DNA of 64,000 nt, taken from positions 310,001 to 374,000 of the forward strand of contig RCSZ01000012.1 in assembly GCA_014898425.1 (NCBI GenBank), given 5' to 3'. Positions 12,550 to 26,300 of the stretch are shown in pieces. The stretch comes from Botryotinia globosa. Lineage: Eukaryota > Ascomycota > Leotiomycetes > Helotiales > Sclerotiniaceae. The notes beneath the pieces were generated by a model. It did no database searches, was not told the DNA's origin, and saw nothing but the letters and a program-made list of their open reading frames with translations. Both the position numbers and the translations under genes were made by a program. Position 1 is the stretch's first letter; each line of letters opens with the position of its first letter.

Positions 12550-14300
12550 TCTTCTTAATTATTCTTTTATTCGAAATTTATCAAAAATTGATTATATCGT
12601 TTTGTAAAGTTTTTATTATTAAATTTATTATATTTAATATAATAATTCGTTTTAAATAAATTTTTCTTTTTTTGAATATATTTGTAATATTTATAATCTT
12701 TCTTTCTACAATTGGGAAAATAATAATTATTCTTACTTTTATTGAATAATACAAAAAAGAATTATTTATTAATATATTTATTATAAGATTTTCAAAAAAA
12801 AAATTCAAAGATTTATTATTATAGAAACATCAATTTATAAGAAATATTTCAATTATAATTTATTTTAAAAATACTTTTTAATAAAAATCAATTATTTATT
12901 TAATCTGATTAATTAAATTCAAAATATTTAAACAAAAATTATATATTATAAAATAATATTCCGAAATATTATTATATACAAACAAAACTTTAATATAATA
13001 TAATTAGAAATTATATATAATCGAAAGAATTATATATTAAAAAAAATACAAATCTATAATTATTATATTAAACACCTTCTGAAAATCTATATTAGGATTT
13101 TTTTCAATATAGATTTTAAAAAAAACATTATTTTATTTAAAAAGTATATTCTATTAATATTCAGATCCCTTGAAATTATTGATTATTATAATATACAATC
13201 CCTAAAATATATCAAAAAGTTGATTTAGATTTATTTAATAATATTTTTTAATTATATTTAAAAATATAATTAAAAAAACTATTATTATTATTTCAAATAA
13301 TATAAATACTTTGTAATAATATTCCTCAAATATATTAATCTTTAAATCAAAAGAATTATTAATATCTTTATATTTATCATTATCTTTATAGATTTTCAAA
13401 AGATTAACAAAACAATAGCTCTGATTATATTAATCAATACTATAATTTTCCTTACAATTGATATAATTAGAATTATTATTATTTTTATTATTTTTATTAT
13501 TATTTCTATTATCTCTATCATTCCCATTATTTCCATTTTTATTATTATTTCAATTATTATTATTAAAATTATTCGAATTATTATTATTATCATCAAATAG
13601 TCCTCTACAAATATCTAGATTTCCTATAATTTTATTAAATTTTAATAAAATTATTTAATTATCTAGTTCATTTTTTAAAGATTTATTAAAAATATTAATA
13701 ATATATTTATCTTAAAAGAGTTTAATAGAAAGATTGATTTATATATTAAATATAAATAGTTATATTCTAATTTGATATTCCCTGAATTATTCTATAATCT
13801 AATTATAATATTTCTTATATACAAATACCTTCAAAAAAGTATCCTCAATATCCTTATCGAAATTAATATATACTCTATAATATTACAAAATCTTATAAAA
13901 GTTATATAATATTAGTTTTTTAATATTTTTGAAAAAATAATATCGAATAATATTGAAATTATATATAATCACTTTCTAAAAAAATATATTAATAATTTTT
14001 ATATTTGAATATATAAATATTTTATAAAAAAAATAATTATCAATATAATATTCAATTACACCTCTAAATATAAATTCTTTAAAGAATTATTTAATTATAA
14101 AAAGATTTTTTAGAAAAAAATAACTTTAGGATTTCTTTTTAAATTTTATATTTTTTAAATTCTCTTTTTTCAAAACTATATCTTTTTTTATAAAAGAATA
14201 ATAAAAAGCATTTGATATATTATTATAATCGAATAAAGGATTATTCAGTGAATTTATATTAAAAGTATTTTGATAGTTTTTTGTAATCTAAGGAATAATC
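12550..14300 (-). pseudogene. Putative gag remnant of A1
   Basis: On the minus strand, 13400-13660 reads as an Asn-rich, hydrophilic frame with few stops, each explainable as a former CAA or TGG codon. Further downstream on the same strand, around 12678-12710, a Cys is followed after four residues by Tyr and after four more by Tyr. With CAT>TAT and TGT>TAT this would be the C-X4-H-X4-C end of a Gag zinc knuckle. The first Cys of a C-X2-C pair is not seen, so the zinc knuckle is weak evidence. Position near the proposed 5' LTR fits gag. The limits are approximate. Open minus-strand frames at 12581-12808 and 13396-13596 are in other frames and are not proposed as genes. Confidence 0.3.
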
Positions 14301-14444
14301 TATTTGGGTTTAAATTAATCGAATTGCTTATTGACTTTTTTAAAGCTAATATTATATATAATAAAAATGAAAAAAAAAATAAGGATAAAAAAAAGGATTT
14401 GGTTTTTCGAATAATTAGTTTAAATTTGTAATATCACTAATTAA

Positions 14445-14678
14445 TATTAATTTGAGAAGGATATAGAAAATATAATACCTATATAATATAAATTCTGTAT
14501 ATCTAATTATATTTTATTTAAAGAGTTAGTTAAATAGGAAAATAATAGGTTTTATATAGATACTATTAAAAGAGCTAGTCTTTTTTGTATTCACTTAATC
14601 TTTTCAATATAGTAGTCTTTGTATTAAGATCATTTCCTTAAAGTGAATTCTCTATATGTGAATTCCCTTGTTCACACA
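14445..14678 (-). repeat. Right LTR of A1 (5' LTR if the sense is minus)
   Basis: Ends TGTTCACACA and is followed directly by the AATAC target duplication. Positions 14341-14444 beside it are internal sequence shared with A3 (1-95). On the minus strand it contains GAATACAAAA, where the least mutated LTR copy has GAATATAAAAG, a TATA-box-like motif. Confidence 0.88.
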
Positions 14679-16032
14679 AATACATTCTAATTTTACTAAT
14701 TATAAATATTTAAAAAAAAATATAAATATATATATTCGAAATATTATTTAAATATATTCAAAATCTATATCAAATTTATATTATATATTTTATATCTATA
14801 TTTCAAAAGAAATAAATCTATTAATCAATATAATTCTATTTATTATTAAATTATTATATAATATTTCAAAAACAGAAAATTATTGATTTAAAATATATTA
14901 TACTTCATATTATAAAAAACTTAAAATATAATAATTTATATATAACTTTTATCTTCTATATACTAATAATAAAAGAATTAGATTTGATATTATAAAACTT
15001 CAAATAAATAATATGTTTATTAATAAAAATAATATATTTATATAAACTAAAAATAAACAATTCAAATAGATTAACTTTATAATTAAAGATTATAAAGAAT
15101 TAATTTATAATTATCTATTAAAATTCAATAATATTATTTTATACTTTAAAACAATAATATTTATTTCAATTAAAAGAAACAATATATTAATCTACAATTT
15201 GTTTTTATAAAATTTATAAATATTCAAAAAATATATAACAAAATTCGAAAATATATTTCTACATATAATCAATATATTATATAATAAACCTATAAAGTAT
15301 ACATCACAATAATATATTAACCTAGAATATCTTTTGATTTTTCAATAATTACACAAATAGTACAATTCAATAAAAATAATATCACAATATTAAATAAATA
15401 TATCAAATAGCAAAAAGAGAATTTTATTAGAAAATTGAATTACATACCATTCAATCTAAATTCACTCAAAATTATTATCTTTAAAAATATCTATTTTATA
15501 AACAATGAAGATTATTTATTTTAAATAAACTATATAACTATTATAATAAATAAATATAATCATAATAATATTATCTATTAATTATTTAATAAATATACAA
15601 AATTATATAAAATATTTCAATATTTAAATTATATAGATTAATTTAGGAATTTGATATTAATATAACAATCACTTCAATAGTTAATACTATTCTCAACAAA
15701 AAGATTTTATTAATCCTATAGACTAATTCAAAATTATTATACAATTTACTTATCAAACTGGATATAATTAATAAGAGAAAACTAATAATTAATATTATAG
15801 TATTACATCAATCTTATAAGAGAAAAGAGATTATTAAAATTATATAAATCAATAATTCAATTAATTCAATCAATACAATAATAAAAAGAAAGCTATATCA
15901 AACTTTTATTAATTTAATTAATATAAATAAAATTGATATTAAGATAATAAAATAGATAAAAAAGAATAGAAAAAGAATCGATTTTATTTAATTAAAAACC
16001 AGTATATTGAAGTTATAAAAGAGAGTTTTGAA
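14679..16032 (+). mobile_element. A2 segment 3: internal 3' part
   Basis: Reverse complement of about 9030-10404 in A1 over its full length, so A1 and A2 form a 1.6-kb inverted repeat here. Just before the LTR it carries AAAAGAGAG (about 16016-16025), a candidate polypurine tract for + sense. No open frame remains. Confidence 0.82.
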
Positions 16033-16284
16033 TATATAAATAAAGGAATTTATTATAAAGGAATTCATTATAAAGGAATTTATTTTAAAAGAATGATTCT
16101 AATACTTAAGCAATTATATTGAAAGGATTAAAGTAAATACAAAAAAGATTAATTTTTTCAATAACATCTATATAAAGCCTATTACTTTTCTATTTAGCTA
16201 GTTTTTTAGATAGAATATAATTAAATATATAAAACCTATATTACGTATGGGTGCTATATCTTCTGTATTCTTCTCGAACCAATA
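16033..16284 (+). repeat. Right LTR of A2
   Basis: Reverse-complement match to the A1 LTRs. It begins TATATAAATAAAGG, where the least mutated copy has TGTATGAACAAAGG, and ends CGAACCAATA. It is longer (252 bp) because a roughly 15-bp unit containing AAAGGAATT is present three times at about 16043-16085. The flanking AATAC (16285-16289) would be A2's target duplication; the partner lies left of the window. Confidence 0.85.
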
Positions 16285-17156
16285 AATACCCCTATAATAC
16301 CCCACACTATACAATATCCAATCGGAATACAATATCTAAACTATATTCCTAATTAAATACAATATATATTCCACTAATATAATAAAAACATTATTAAAAT
16401 ACAACTGATTAACCCCTATATCTAACTCCTGTAAACCCTATAACTAGCCCCTATAAAGCTTATATTATAGACCTTAAAAAATAAAAAATAAAATCTCTAA
16501 AATAATAATATTTTAAAGTGGATTTAGGCCAAAAAGGGATTATAATTATAAAAATGAAAGTTTTTATTTAAAGATTCTAATAGAATTTGATTGATAATTA
16601 ATTTTTATATTATACTATTATATATTATATCAAAACTGTATTTGAAATATAATAAATTTTATAAATTTGAAATCATTATATAAATTCAATTTTGAAAATA
16701 AACAATTTGTAATATTCAAAAAAAATAAAAATAAAACATTAATCTTTAAAATAATATCATATATTAAATCATAAAGGTTTTATAATATAACTTCAATAAT
16801 ATAATTTTGATAATATAATTTTAATAATATAATTTTAATAATATAATTTTAATAATCTGATTTAATATTATAATTATAGTATATAATAATTTAAATATGA
16901 ATTTGAATATTATTTTATTAAAAAGAATTTATTGAATCCTTAATTAAATATAATATTAACTCAATAGTAATATTATATGAAGATTAAAATACCTATTGTT
17001 TAGAGATTTAAATACTATTCAAAGATTTATGAATTATAGAAATATTTTTTTATTAATATTAATACCATTTAAAAATTAAGAAACTATAAATATATCATTT
17101 TATTAATATTAGCATTATATTTTCACTATTCTATATTCCTATCTATACTATTAAAA
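16285..17156 (+). mobile_element. T1: TIR DNA transposon, left end cut off by A2
   Basis: Matches the family seen complete at 55200-56149 and, inverted, at 17961-18903. The left end starts inside the element (AATACCCC, about 35-40 bp from the usual tip) because A2 is inserted there. The right tip corresponds to CCGTTAAGG before mutation, followed by TA (17157-17158). No transposase frame is visible; at about 0.9 kb the family looks non-autonomous. Confidence 0.65.
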
Positions 17157-17204
17157 TATAATATTAGAATTCAATAATATTTTGTTAATATATAATATTA
17201 CAAA

Positions 17205-17250
17205 TTCTAAAAATTCTAAAATTCTAAAAATTCTAAAATTCTAAAAGATT
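17205..17250. repeat. Short tandem repeat around TTCTAAAAA
   Basis: Four to five units of 8-9 bp lie between T1 and G4. The rest of 17159-17336 holds nothing I can identify. Confidence 0.6.
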
Positions 17251-17336
17251 AGAAAATCAGAAGATACTTAAAATCTAAAAATTCTGAAAATTCTCAATAT
17301 TCGGAATATTCGGAGGATTAGAAAATACTTGGGATA

Positions 17337-17363
17337 TAGTAGTAGTAGTAGTAGTAGTAGTAA
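17337..17363. repeat. (TAG)n microsatellite at the end of G4
   Basis: About eight TAG units, then TAA. The same trinucleotide tract with different lengths marks the left ends of G1, G2 and G3. Confidence 0.85.
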
Positions 17364-17960
17364 TAATATTTATTAACATTTAGCGAGCCAATATAAGACG
17401 GACTCTAGAAACCTTTTAAAGGGTATATAAATATATTAAGCTTTAGATTTAAGATATTATTATAAAATATAGATTCTATATATAAAAACCAAAAAATTTA
17501 TTTAAAATTTATTTTTTATTATTAATTGAAATAAAACTAATAGTATTCAAAGGTTTTAAAACACTGAATATAATTCTAAAAAATAATGAGAATATAATAT
17601 AAAAACAAATATTTATATAAATTATTAGAATTAATATATATATACACAAAAAAAAGAGATCTTTTTATAATTCTAACTATTATTTTAATAAAATATAAGA
17701 AAAATAGGATTCTTGAAAAAAAAGAAAGGAAAAGAGAGGAAAAGAAAAGTATATTCCTAACAAAAACTAATATTAAAATAAAGTTAAATAATTTGAAGAA
17801 ATTTGATTAAAATTAACAATTAGAATATTGAAAGTAAAGAATAATTAATATCTTTTGTTATTATAAATAATAAAAATAAAAGTAATTATTTAAACCATTT
17901 TTTGAATGGAATTAATAATTTGTAATATAATATTAAATATTCAAAATAATTTAATAACTA

Positions 17961-18903
17961 CCTTAACAATACAAACAGGGATATAAAATAATGGAAGTAT
18001 AGTATTAATATTAATGAAATAATATTTATAACATTAATATTAATAAGATAGTATTTCTATAATATTCGAGATTTTGAATAATATTTGAGATTTTGAATAA
18101 TGTTTGAATCTCTAAATAATATTAATATTAATCATATTTCTATAATTCCCAAATTTCTATATAATATTATTACAATCATAATATTGTATTTAGTCAGGGA
18201 TTTAATATAAAAAGCTTTTTATAAAATAATATTAAAATTGATATTGAAAATATTATATAATATAATAATATTATTAATTTTATAAAATTAATATAAGCAA
18301 TTAAAAAATTAAAATTTTAAGATAATAATAATTTTAAAACCGTAAAATTCAATATATAATAGTATTTTAAGAATTAATATATATATTTTGAAATCTTTGA
18401 ATATTTAAACTTTTTTTATAAGATTTTATTTATATTATAGTTGCAAATTTATAAAATTTATTATATTTCAAATAAAGCTTTAATACAATATATAATAATA
18501 TAATATAGAAATCAATTATTAATTGAATTTTATTATAAGTTTTAAAAATTATTTTTTATTTTTTATATTATAATTTATTCTTTTGTTGGGATTTAATTCA
18601 AAAAATAATTAATTTACATATTTCATTTCTTTGTTTTTTCAGATTTATAATATAAGTTTTATAACAACTAACTATAGAACTTATAGAAAATAATTATAAA
18701 GATTTAAATTAATAATTTTAACATCTATAAAACTAGTTATAGAAACTAATTAATTATATTTTGATAATATTTTTATTATATCAAAAATATGTATATTATA
18801 TTCGATCAAAAATATAATTTAGATATAATATACTAATTAAATATTATACAATATAAAAATACTATAAGAACACTATACAAAATTCCTACCTATATCATTA
18901 AAA
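17961..18903 (-). mobile_element. T2: complete TIR element, 943 bp, in G4
   Basis: Tips CCTTAACAATACAAACAGGG and, on the other strand, a relative of CCTTAATGGCACAAGTGGGA. TA lies on both sides (17959-17960 and 18904-18905). The uninterrupted G copies (for example G1 near 34955) have the flanks joined with a single TA, which confirms insertion with a TA duplication, as in the Tc1/mariner superfamily. The terminal repeats match for only about 25 bp. No transposase frame is seen. Strand is set relative to T4. Confidence 0.75.
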
Positions 18904-21799
18904 TATAAAAATATTTTAGATTAATATTCTAATATTTAAATTATTCATAATATTATATAAAATCATTATATTTTAAATAAACAATAAAGATATAATATAA
19001 TTTTTTTTTAATAAATCGAATGTAGAAAAAAGCTTTATTATATAAACAAGATTTTATTTATCATAAATTTCTAATAAAAGAAATTATTATTTCAATTATT
19101 AATATTATTCTATATAAAAACTAAACCTTTCAATTATAATATTTATTTTATTAATAATAAATTTTAAAACAAATTCTAGATTTTGAATAGATTTATAAAT
19201 TATTAATATATTCTTTATATACAGTTATATATAATATTAAATAAATAAAAGAATTTTAAAAATACAATAGAGATCTATATAGACTTTAATTATTTTTATA
19301 TCAAAAATATCAAAAATTGAATTAATTATATTAGAATTCATATTCAATCACTTTTAATTCGCAATATTATATACTTATATCCAACAAATCTCCTTCTATT
19401 TTTAATTTATTGAAAATTATTCAAAAAAATCGAAAACTTGTCAAAAAAAAATTAAAGTTATTATTTTTTAAAACTAATTGAAATCTTTTTTTCTAATATT
19501 GTTTATTAAATTAACTCTCTATTTGAAAAAAAAAGAAATTTTAATATAAATTATGTGATATTAAAAAGAAGGATTTTTAGATATTAAATTATCATTTTAA
19601 AAATGTATTAATAATTAATCTTTTTATTTTTAATATCTAATAAATAAGAATAATACTCAGTAAATTATAGAATATAATACATTTATTATTTAAATATACA
19701 TAGCAAAACGGAATCTAATATTATTTAATATAATATTAATTAAAAGAATATTTAAACTTTAAAAGAAAATAATAGATATAAAATTTCTAAACAGAAAGAA
19801 TATTTTTCATTTTAAAAACAAATATTTATTTGATAATATTGATATATTATTTTATATATAAAAAGATAATAAGATTATAATTAATATATTAAATGTAAAA
19901 AAGTTTTATTCCATTATTATTTTTTGTTTTTATTTTTTAAATAAAAATAGAGATAATATAAATAATCATTATTTTATATAATATTAAAATTGAAAGGTTA
20001 TTAATTGTTTTTATAAAATTATAAATATAATATATAATCACTTTGATTATAATAATTCGAATTTCTATATATCTGTTGAAAATGTAATTACAATTAAATC
20101 ATATTTTTATTTATTTTAGAATCAATTAATTTTTTTTTCAATAATAATAATAAATATTATACTAAGACTTTTATTAAAAAGAATAAATTCTTTTTTTGAA
20201 TTAAATATATTATTTTAAGTTTTTTTAAAAAAATAGTGATTTTATTATTATTATTTTAATTTAGAATCTTTTTGATATTATTTATTAAAATAAAAATATT
20301 CAAACTTAAAAATTTAAAAATTTAATAAATATATTAATTATTTATATACTCGAAATAAAACGTAATATTTTATATAAAAAAAATTATTAGATATAATATG
20401 TATAATAATGAGAAACAAAACTCTCAAATATTCCATATTCTATATTATAATTCAAAATAATTGAATTCTTTAATTTTATTCGAATAAATTAATCAATAAA
20501 AAAGAATTTATTAATATAAAAAAAAAGTAAAGGTTGATTTCATTCAATTATTCTTTTTAGTAATCATTAATTTAGAAAAAATTTTAAAAACTTTCTATAT
20601 ATTTATAATAATTATAATGATTTCTGATTTTTGAAAAAGAATATCCTTATATTATTGAAAAAATAAATAATTGGATTTATAGTACTAAAATACGAATAAT
20701 TATCGAATACTAAAATGATATCAAAAATAATAATTTTGTTTTATTTATATAAATAAAACAGAAATATTTAAAATCATTAAAATTAACTAAAATTTGGAAG
20801 ATATTTTTATTTTATAATAAAAACTTAAAATTAATAATCTTCATAATTTTAAAATTTCACAATATCATTATTTATAAAATTAAAATTGAATTAAAAAAAG
20901 ATTTCTTAATTTTCGCTTATTTTATTAATAAATTTCGATATTTTTAATTTATGTCAATTTTCTATATAGATTTTATAATCAAAAAGAATCCTAAAAATAA
21001 ATCATATTTTTTTAATTAAATTTTGATTGAAAACAAATAGAAAAATAAAGAATTCATTTAATTAAATCTATATTATTATTAAAAGATAGATAGATAATCT
21101 ATATAAGTTTTGATATGATTTAGTATTTAATAATTATTTGTGCTCGGTTATTATATAATAATTCTTTTGAATAAAACTTTTTTATATTAAGAACTAAAAA
21201 CCTTATTAATTAATATAATCTATATCAATTAATAAATTATAATCCTCTTTAAAAAAATTGAAAAATAAAAAGTAAATATAATAAATCTTCAAAAATCAAT
21301 AAAAGATTTATTCTTTTTATCGATTTTAAATAATATAACAATCTTAATAAATTTTTAAATATATAAAAAGAAGTTGAATGTTATATAATAATTATAAAAG
21401 TTATAAATAATATATTTAACTATCAACTAATAAGCCTTAAATATATATATTATAATATAATCTATTTTTGATAAAATATTAAAAATATTAATTATATTAT
21501 ATTCGATTTTTTTCTTGAAATTAATAATAATTATTCTAAACTATTTAATTTGTTTCAATTATTGAATAAATCTAATTTTAAATTATTTATCATAATAAAA
21601 TAAACAAAAACTTTCTTTCATAAAACTTTAACTTTTTTATAATATTTTTAATAAAAACATTATCAATATAAAGCTTAGAATTTCAAATTAATTGTAAGTT
21701 AATATTAATTAATAATTTTATAAAACTCCTGATTATTTTTAATATTATTTATAAAACCTTTCTAATAATAATATTTCATTTAATATATTATAATATAAA

Positions 21800-21836
21800 T
21801 ATCAAGATCACAAAATTCTAAGATTTTATAAACTAT
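21800..21836 (+). repeat. Left LTR of K, first piece
   Basis: Aligns with 30250-30286 (shared core AAGATTTTATAA). It ends at AAACTAT (21830-21836), which is repeated at 23162-23168 on the far side of H1. Confidence 0.7.
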
Positions 21837-22206
21837 ATCTCTAACATTCATAATTTAAAACACAATTTATAACTGAAAACTGATTAATCAAAAAAAGTAT
21901 AAATACTCTATATGACGAATATCAAAATCTTAATTTAGATTAAATATTATTATTAATAGATATAATAATTATAAATGATTTATGAAATATAATTAATTAA
22001 TATTTTTATATTCTTTGAATTAATAATTTTTAAATAATATTATTTTTATATCAAAAAAAAGAATTATTATTAATATATCAATTATTTAATTGATTTTGAA
22101 ATAAAAGATTTAATAAAAAATTGTTAATACAATTCTAATTAATTCAGATTTGAGTAATAATAAGAGAGATAAAAGAAAAGATTAGAAAGAAAAAAAAAGG
22201 GATTAA

Positions 22207-22440
22207 ATTTATTAGATTTATTAGATTTATTAGATTTATTAGATTTATTAGATTTATTAGATTTATTAGATTTATTAGATTTATTAGATTTATTAGATTT
22301 ATTAGATTTTTCAGATTTATTAGATTTATTAGATTTATTAGATTTATTAGATTTATTAGATTTTTCAGATTTATTAGATTTATTAGATTTATTAGATTTA
22401 TTAGATTTATTAGATTTATTAGATTTATTAAATTTATTAA
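22207..22440 (+). repeat. 9-bp tandem array (TTTATTAGA)n in H1
   Basis: About 26 units, with TTTTTCAGA variants at two places. H2 has about 16 units and H3 only about three, so the array length differs between copies. Confidence 0.9.
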
Positions 22441-22490
22441 AGGAAAGAAAATAGAAAAAAAGAATAGAAAAATAGAGATTAGAAAAATAA

Positions 22491-22710
22491 TTAAAAAGAG
22501 AATTAAAAATAGAGATTAAAAAAAGAATTAAAAAGAGAATTAAAAAAAGAATTAAAAAAAGAATTAAAAAAAGAATTAAAAAAAGAATTAAAAAAAGAAT
22601 TAAAAAAAGAATTAAAAAAAAAATAAAAAAAAAATTTGAAAAAGATTTAGAAAAAGATTTAGAAAAAGATTTAGAAAAAGATTTAGAAAAAGATTTAGAA
22701 AAAGATTTAT
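22491..22710 (+). repeat. 12-bp A-rich tandem arrays in H1
   Basis: First AATTAAAAAAAG-type units (22491-22620), then AAAGATTTAGAA-type units (22634-22710). They probably evolved from one ancestral 12-bp motif, the GAAAAAGAATTA of H3 (58725-58815). Confidence 0.85.
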
Positions 22711-22779
22711 AAGGTTTTGAGGTTTAATTATACCTTTAATACTTTTATATAAGCTAAAAGCTAGAGGTTAATAAAAATA

Positions 22780-22917
<138 letters not shown>

Positions 22918-23161
22918 GTGAATATACCCCACCTAGACCGGTGCACAGACCATCACCTCGAAAGCTTACAATCTCTGAATAGCTTCAAAATTCACATTTT
23001 AATAGAAAATATAAAAATATTAATCTTATTTATTTTTAGAATTCTAAAAGCTATATAATATAGATATAAATATAGATCCTGAAAGGCGTGAAAAATAACT
23101 ACGAAGAGCGTTAGCAAGCCCATTATTATTTTTAGCCTCGAAGGGCCGAAAAAAGCTCGTA

Positions 23162-23376
23162 AAACTATTTAACAAAAAACCTCTAGATCTACTTTATACC
23201 TAAAACCTGTTTCTATTCTATAAAACCTTAAAAATCTAATTTTTTATTTCAAATTCCTATATCAAAAACAATCTATTATTTATAAATAGTATACTCTTTA
23301 TAATTTAAAAAATTAATAAAAAGTTTTTATATTATAATATACTTAAACTGATTTATTACTATTCTTTATTCTAATA
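23162..23376 (+). repeat. Left LTR of K, second piece
   Basis: Aligns with 30287-30505 to the end of the LTR (CTAATA against CTAACA). Differences are mainly transitions. Confidence 0.75.
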
Positions 23377-26300
23377 ATTATTTTTATTTTTATTTAAAAT
23401 AATCTATCAATTTTAAAATATTTATTTTGTAATCAATTATTAATAATATTATAATTGTTATGAAAAGAATATCTAATAGTATTATAAAAAATTATATAAC
23501 GCAATTTATTTCAATCAAATAAAGATATCAATTAATTCTTATAAAATATTTATATCAATATATAAATAATTCTATCTAATAAAAAAATACAATATTTACC
23601 TAATGATTTAAAGAAATATCAAAGAATATAGTAATTATAAAAAAATCAAGAAAATAATTATAAATAATATTTTTTGTATGTCTATTCTGATTAATTATAA
23701 TAGTTTTATATTTGTATTAAGTACAACTTATTAGAATTCTATTTTTAATTCAAAAAAACCTTTGAAATTATGAAAATTAAAGTAATATAAAAAGAAAGAT
23801 ATTAGAGATATAAAAAACTTTTTTTTCAAATAAAAATTATATTTCGATTTAATAAAAAGTATTTTTTTAATTGATAAAAAGAAAATGTGTTATACCATTT
23901 AATATTTTAAAAAACAAGTTTTAGTGATATAATATTAGTATAAAAACAAATCAATTAATAAAAGAATAAATTAAAAAAACTTTAAGAAATATATATATAA
24001 TATAATTATAAATAAAGAATCTAGATAATAATTATTAATTCAAAATATTATATATAAAATAAAAAGAAAATGAATGATAAATATTTTTGTAATTTATTTA
24101 AAAAAATTGAAAAAGATGTTGAGTAGAAAATAAAATATTTAAAAAAAAACCTTTTAATAGGTTTTTTATCTAAAATAATTAAGAAATAATAAAATCCTTA
24201 TAATAATTCAAATCGTATAATAAGCTTATAAAACAAATCTATATATTAAAAAATATAGATAAATTATATCCAAAGAAACACAAGGAAATTTCAATATATC
24301 CAAAAATATAATCAATTATTAATTCAATATAAAAACCCCTATTAATATCTTTATTAAAGCAATAATAGATTTATAACTATTAAAAACAAAATCTAAGAAT
24401 CAAATCAATTATTATGAAATATTTGAAATAAAGTAAATAGATTTTTTATCAATTTATTATATACGAATTACATTTAGAGTTTTTATTATTTCAAATATTA
24501 ATAGAAAGAGTATTATGTTATTAATTACTATAATGTTTTAATACATAGATATTATAATAATAAATATAAACAAATTAAATATTTAAATAATGATAATCTT
24601 TTTGAATCTATTTATGTAGAAAAAATTCAGATTTAATTATAATAATAAATATTTTATTAATATTAAATTTATAAAAAAAAGATATATAATATTTATTATT
24701 ATAGTAATTATTAATATAAAAAATAGATTAATAACACTTTAAAATTATATTATTAATTCAAAGACATAGATTCATTTTGTTTAATAAAATAAATATATTA
24801 AATAAAATTAGAAGTTTTTTGAAAAAAAAAAAACATATTTATATTTATAAATGATATTATAATAAATAGTATTATGCAAAAATTATATATTTCCTATTAA
24901 AATATAAAATATTTTAAAAAATATTAAAAATATATATTTATAACTTTATATATACAATATTAGATTTATTTTTAATAAATATAATTCTAAATATTTTTTG
25001 ATTATAAAGAATTAATTTTAATATTAATTTAAAATCGATATCACTTTGATATTGTTTCGAAATTAATAATTTAAAAATAATTTTTATAAAGAAGTTTTAT
25101 AAAAAAAAATGAAAGACAAGATTCAAATATTTATAATATTTTTAAAAAACAAAGGAATACATTAAAAGAAGGAAAATGATTATTTAATGTATATACTTAT
25201 TTTATTTATTATTTTCAAAGCATTGGAAGAATATAAAAACAATTTCTTAGAAAACAAAAAAGAATAAAATCTTTTTATTTTTTATTAACAAATCCTTAGA
25301 TTGTTTTTGATAAAGCATTATATTTATTAAATTAAATCTAAGAAATATATATTATTATATTTATATTTAAACAAAAAGTAAATAAAATATAATATTTTGT
25401 ATACAATATAATTAACATAAATATAAAATAATATTTTTCGATTTAATGAATAATCTAACTATATTCTAGATATACATATATATCAAATATTAATAAATTT
25501 AATAAATAATATTTATATAATATATTTTAATAATGTCCTTATATACTTTAAAGATAGAATTATATATACATTAAATATTCAAAGAGTTCTCATATAATTT
25601 ATTTAATATAAACTTTTTATAAAATTAAAGAAATTTATTTTCTATACTAATAAAATCGAATTTTTAGATCTTTTTATTTTAATTACAAATAAAATAGTAA
25701 AACTTAATAAATTCAAATTATTATAAAATAATCTCTATCAAATAATTTAAAAGAGATATAAATATTCTTTAGCTTTATAAACTTTTATTATCAATTTATT
25801 AGATCCTATCTGATTATAATCTATAATATAACTATATTAATAAAGAATATCTATAAAAAGAAAATAATAAAATAATTCAAATAAATAAAAAAACTCAAAG
25901 AGTATTTGAGATATTGAAAAAGATTTTTATTTTAATATTTATTCTTCGATATTTTGATTCTTTATTTTAAATAATATTTGAAATCAATATATTAATATTT
26001 GTATTGAATTATATATTATTATAATTGTTTTTTGAATGGATAAAAAAGGTATTAATTCAAAAATAATATTTTGTTATATTCAATTTGATAAAATCAATTT
26101 TAATAAAATTAAGAATTATTGATTATATATATTATTTTTATAAATTAATATTATTATACAATAAATAATTAATATATTATTATAATTATATCAAATTATA
26201 ATATATTTCAATACTTTATAATAAAGAAAAATTTAAATAATGAATAAACTAAATAAAATAAACTTTTAGTTGTATATAATTTTGAAATAAAATACAGGGT

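Larger units (their letters stand above)
8796..14678 (-). mobile_element. A1: full-length degenerate LTR retrotransposon, 5.88 kb, inserted in A2
   Basis: Direct 234-bp LTRs lie at 8796-9029 and 14445-14678. AATAC occurs on both outer sides (8791-8795 and 14679-14683), and the sequence on both sides is A2, which becomes continuous when A1 is removed. LTR ends correspond to TGTTGG and (C/T)ACA before mutation. Three things point to minus as the coding strand: an Asn-rich frame and a possible zinc-knuckle remnant in the right half, a purine run (AAAAGAAAA) beside the left LTR, and a TATA-like motif in the LTR in that sense. Copia or gypsy type cannot be decided. All frames are broken. Confidence 0.88.
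17337..21799 (+). mobile_element. G4: left part of a G repeat, interrupted by T2 and cut by K
   Basis: Begins with (TAG)n, then follows G1, G2 and G3 for 4.5 kb (minus T2). It stops at ATAAA (21795-21799), the target duplication of K, and resumes right of K as G6, so G4 and G6 were one copy. Compared with G1, G2 and G5 the differences are mostly transitions. Strand is given from the microsatellite end to the other end; the coding strand of G is unresolved (see findings). No open frame survives. Confidence 0.75.

Noticed and set aside
13396..13596. Poly-isoleucine frame on minus
   Set aside because: It is an alternative frame of an (ATT)-rich stretch. The neighbouring Asn-rich frame on the same strand is the more plausible coding remnant.
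8796..16284. One giant TIR element, because inverted LTR copies and AATAC lie at both ends
   Set aside because: The LTR at 14445-14678 in direct orientation, with its own AATAC, shows that A1 is complete. The inverted copy belongs to the older element A2.
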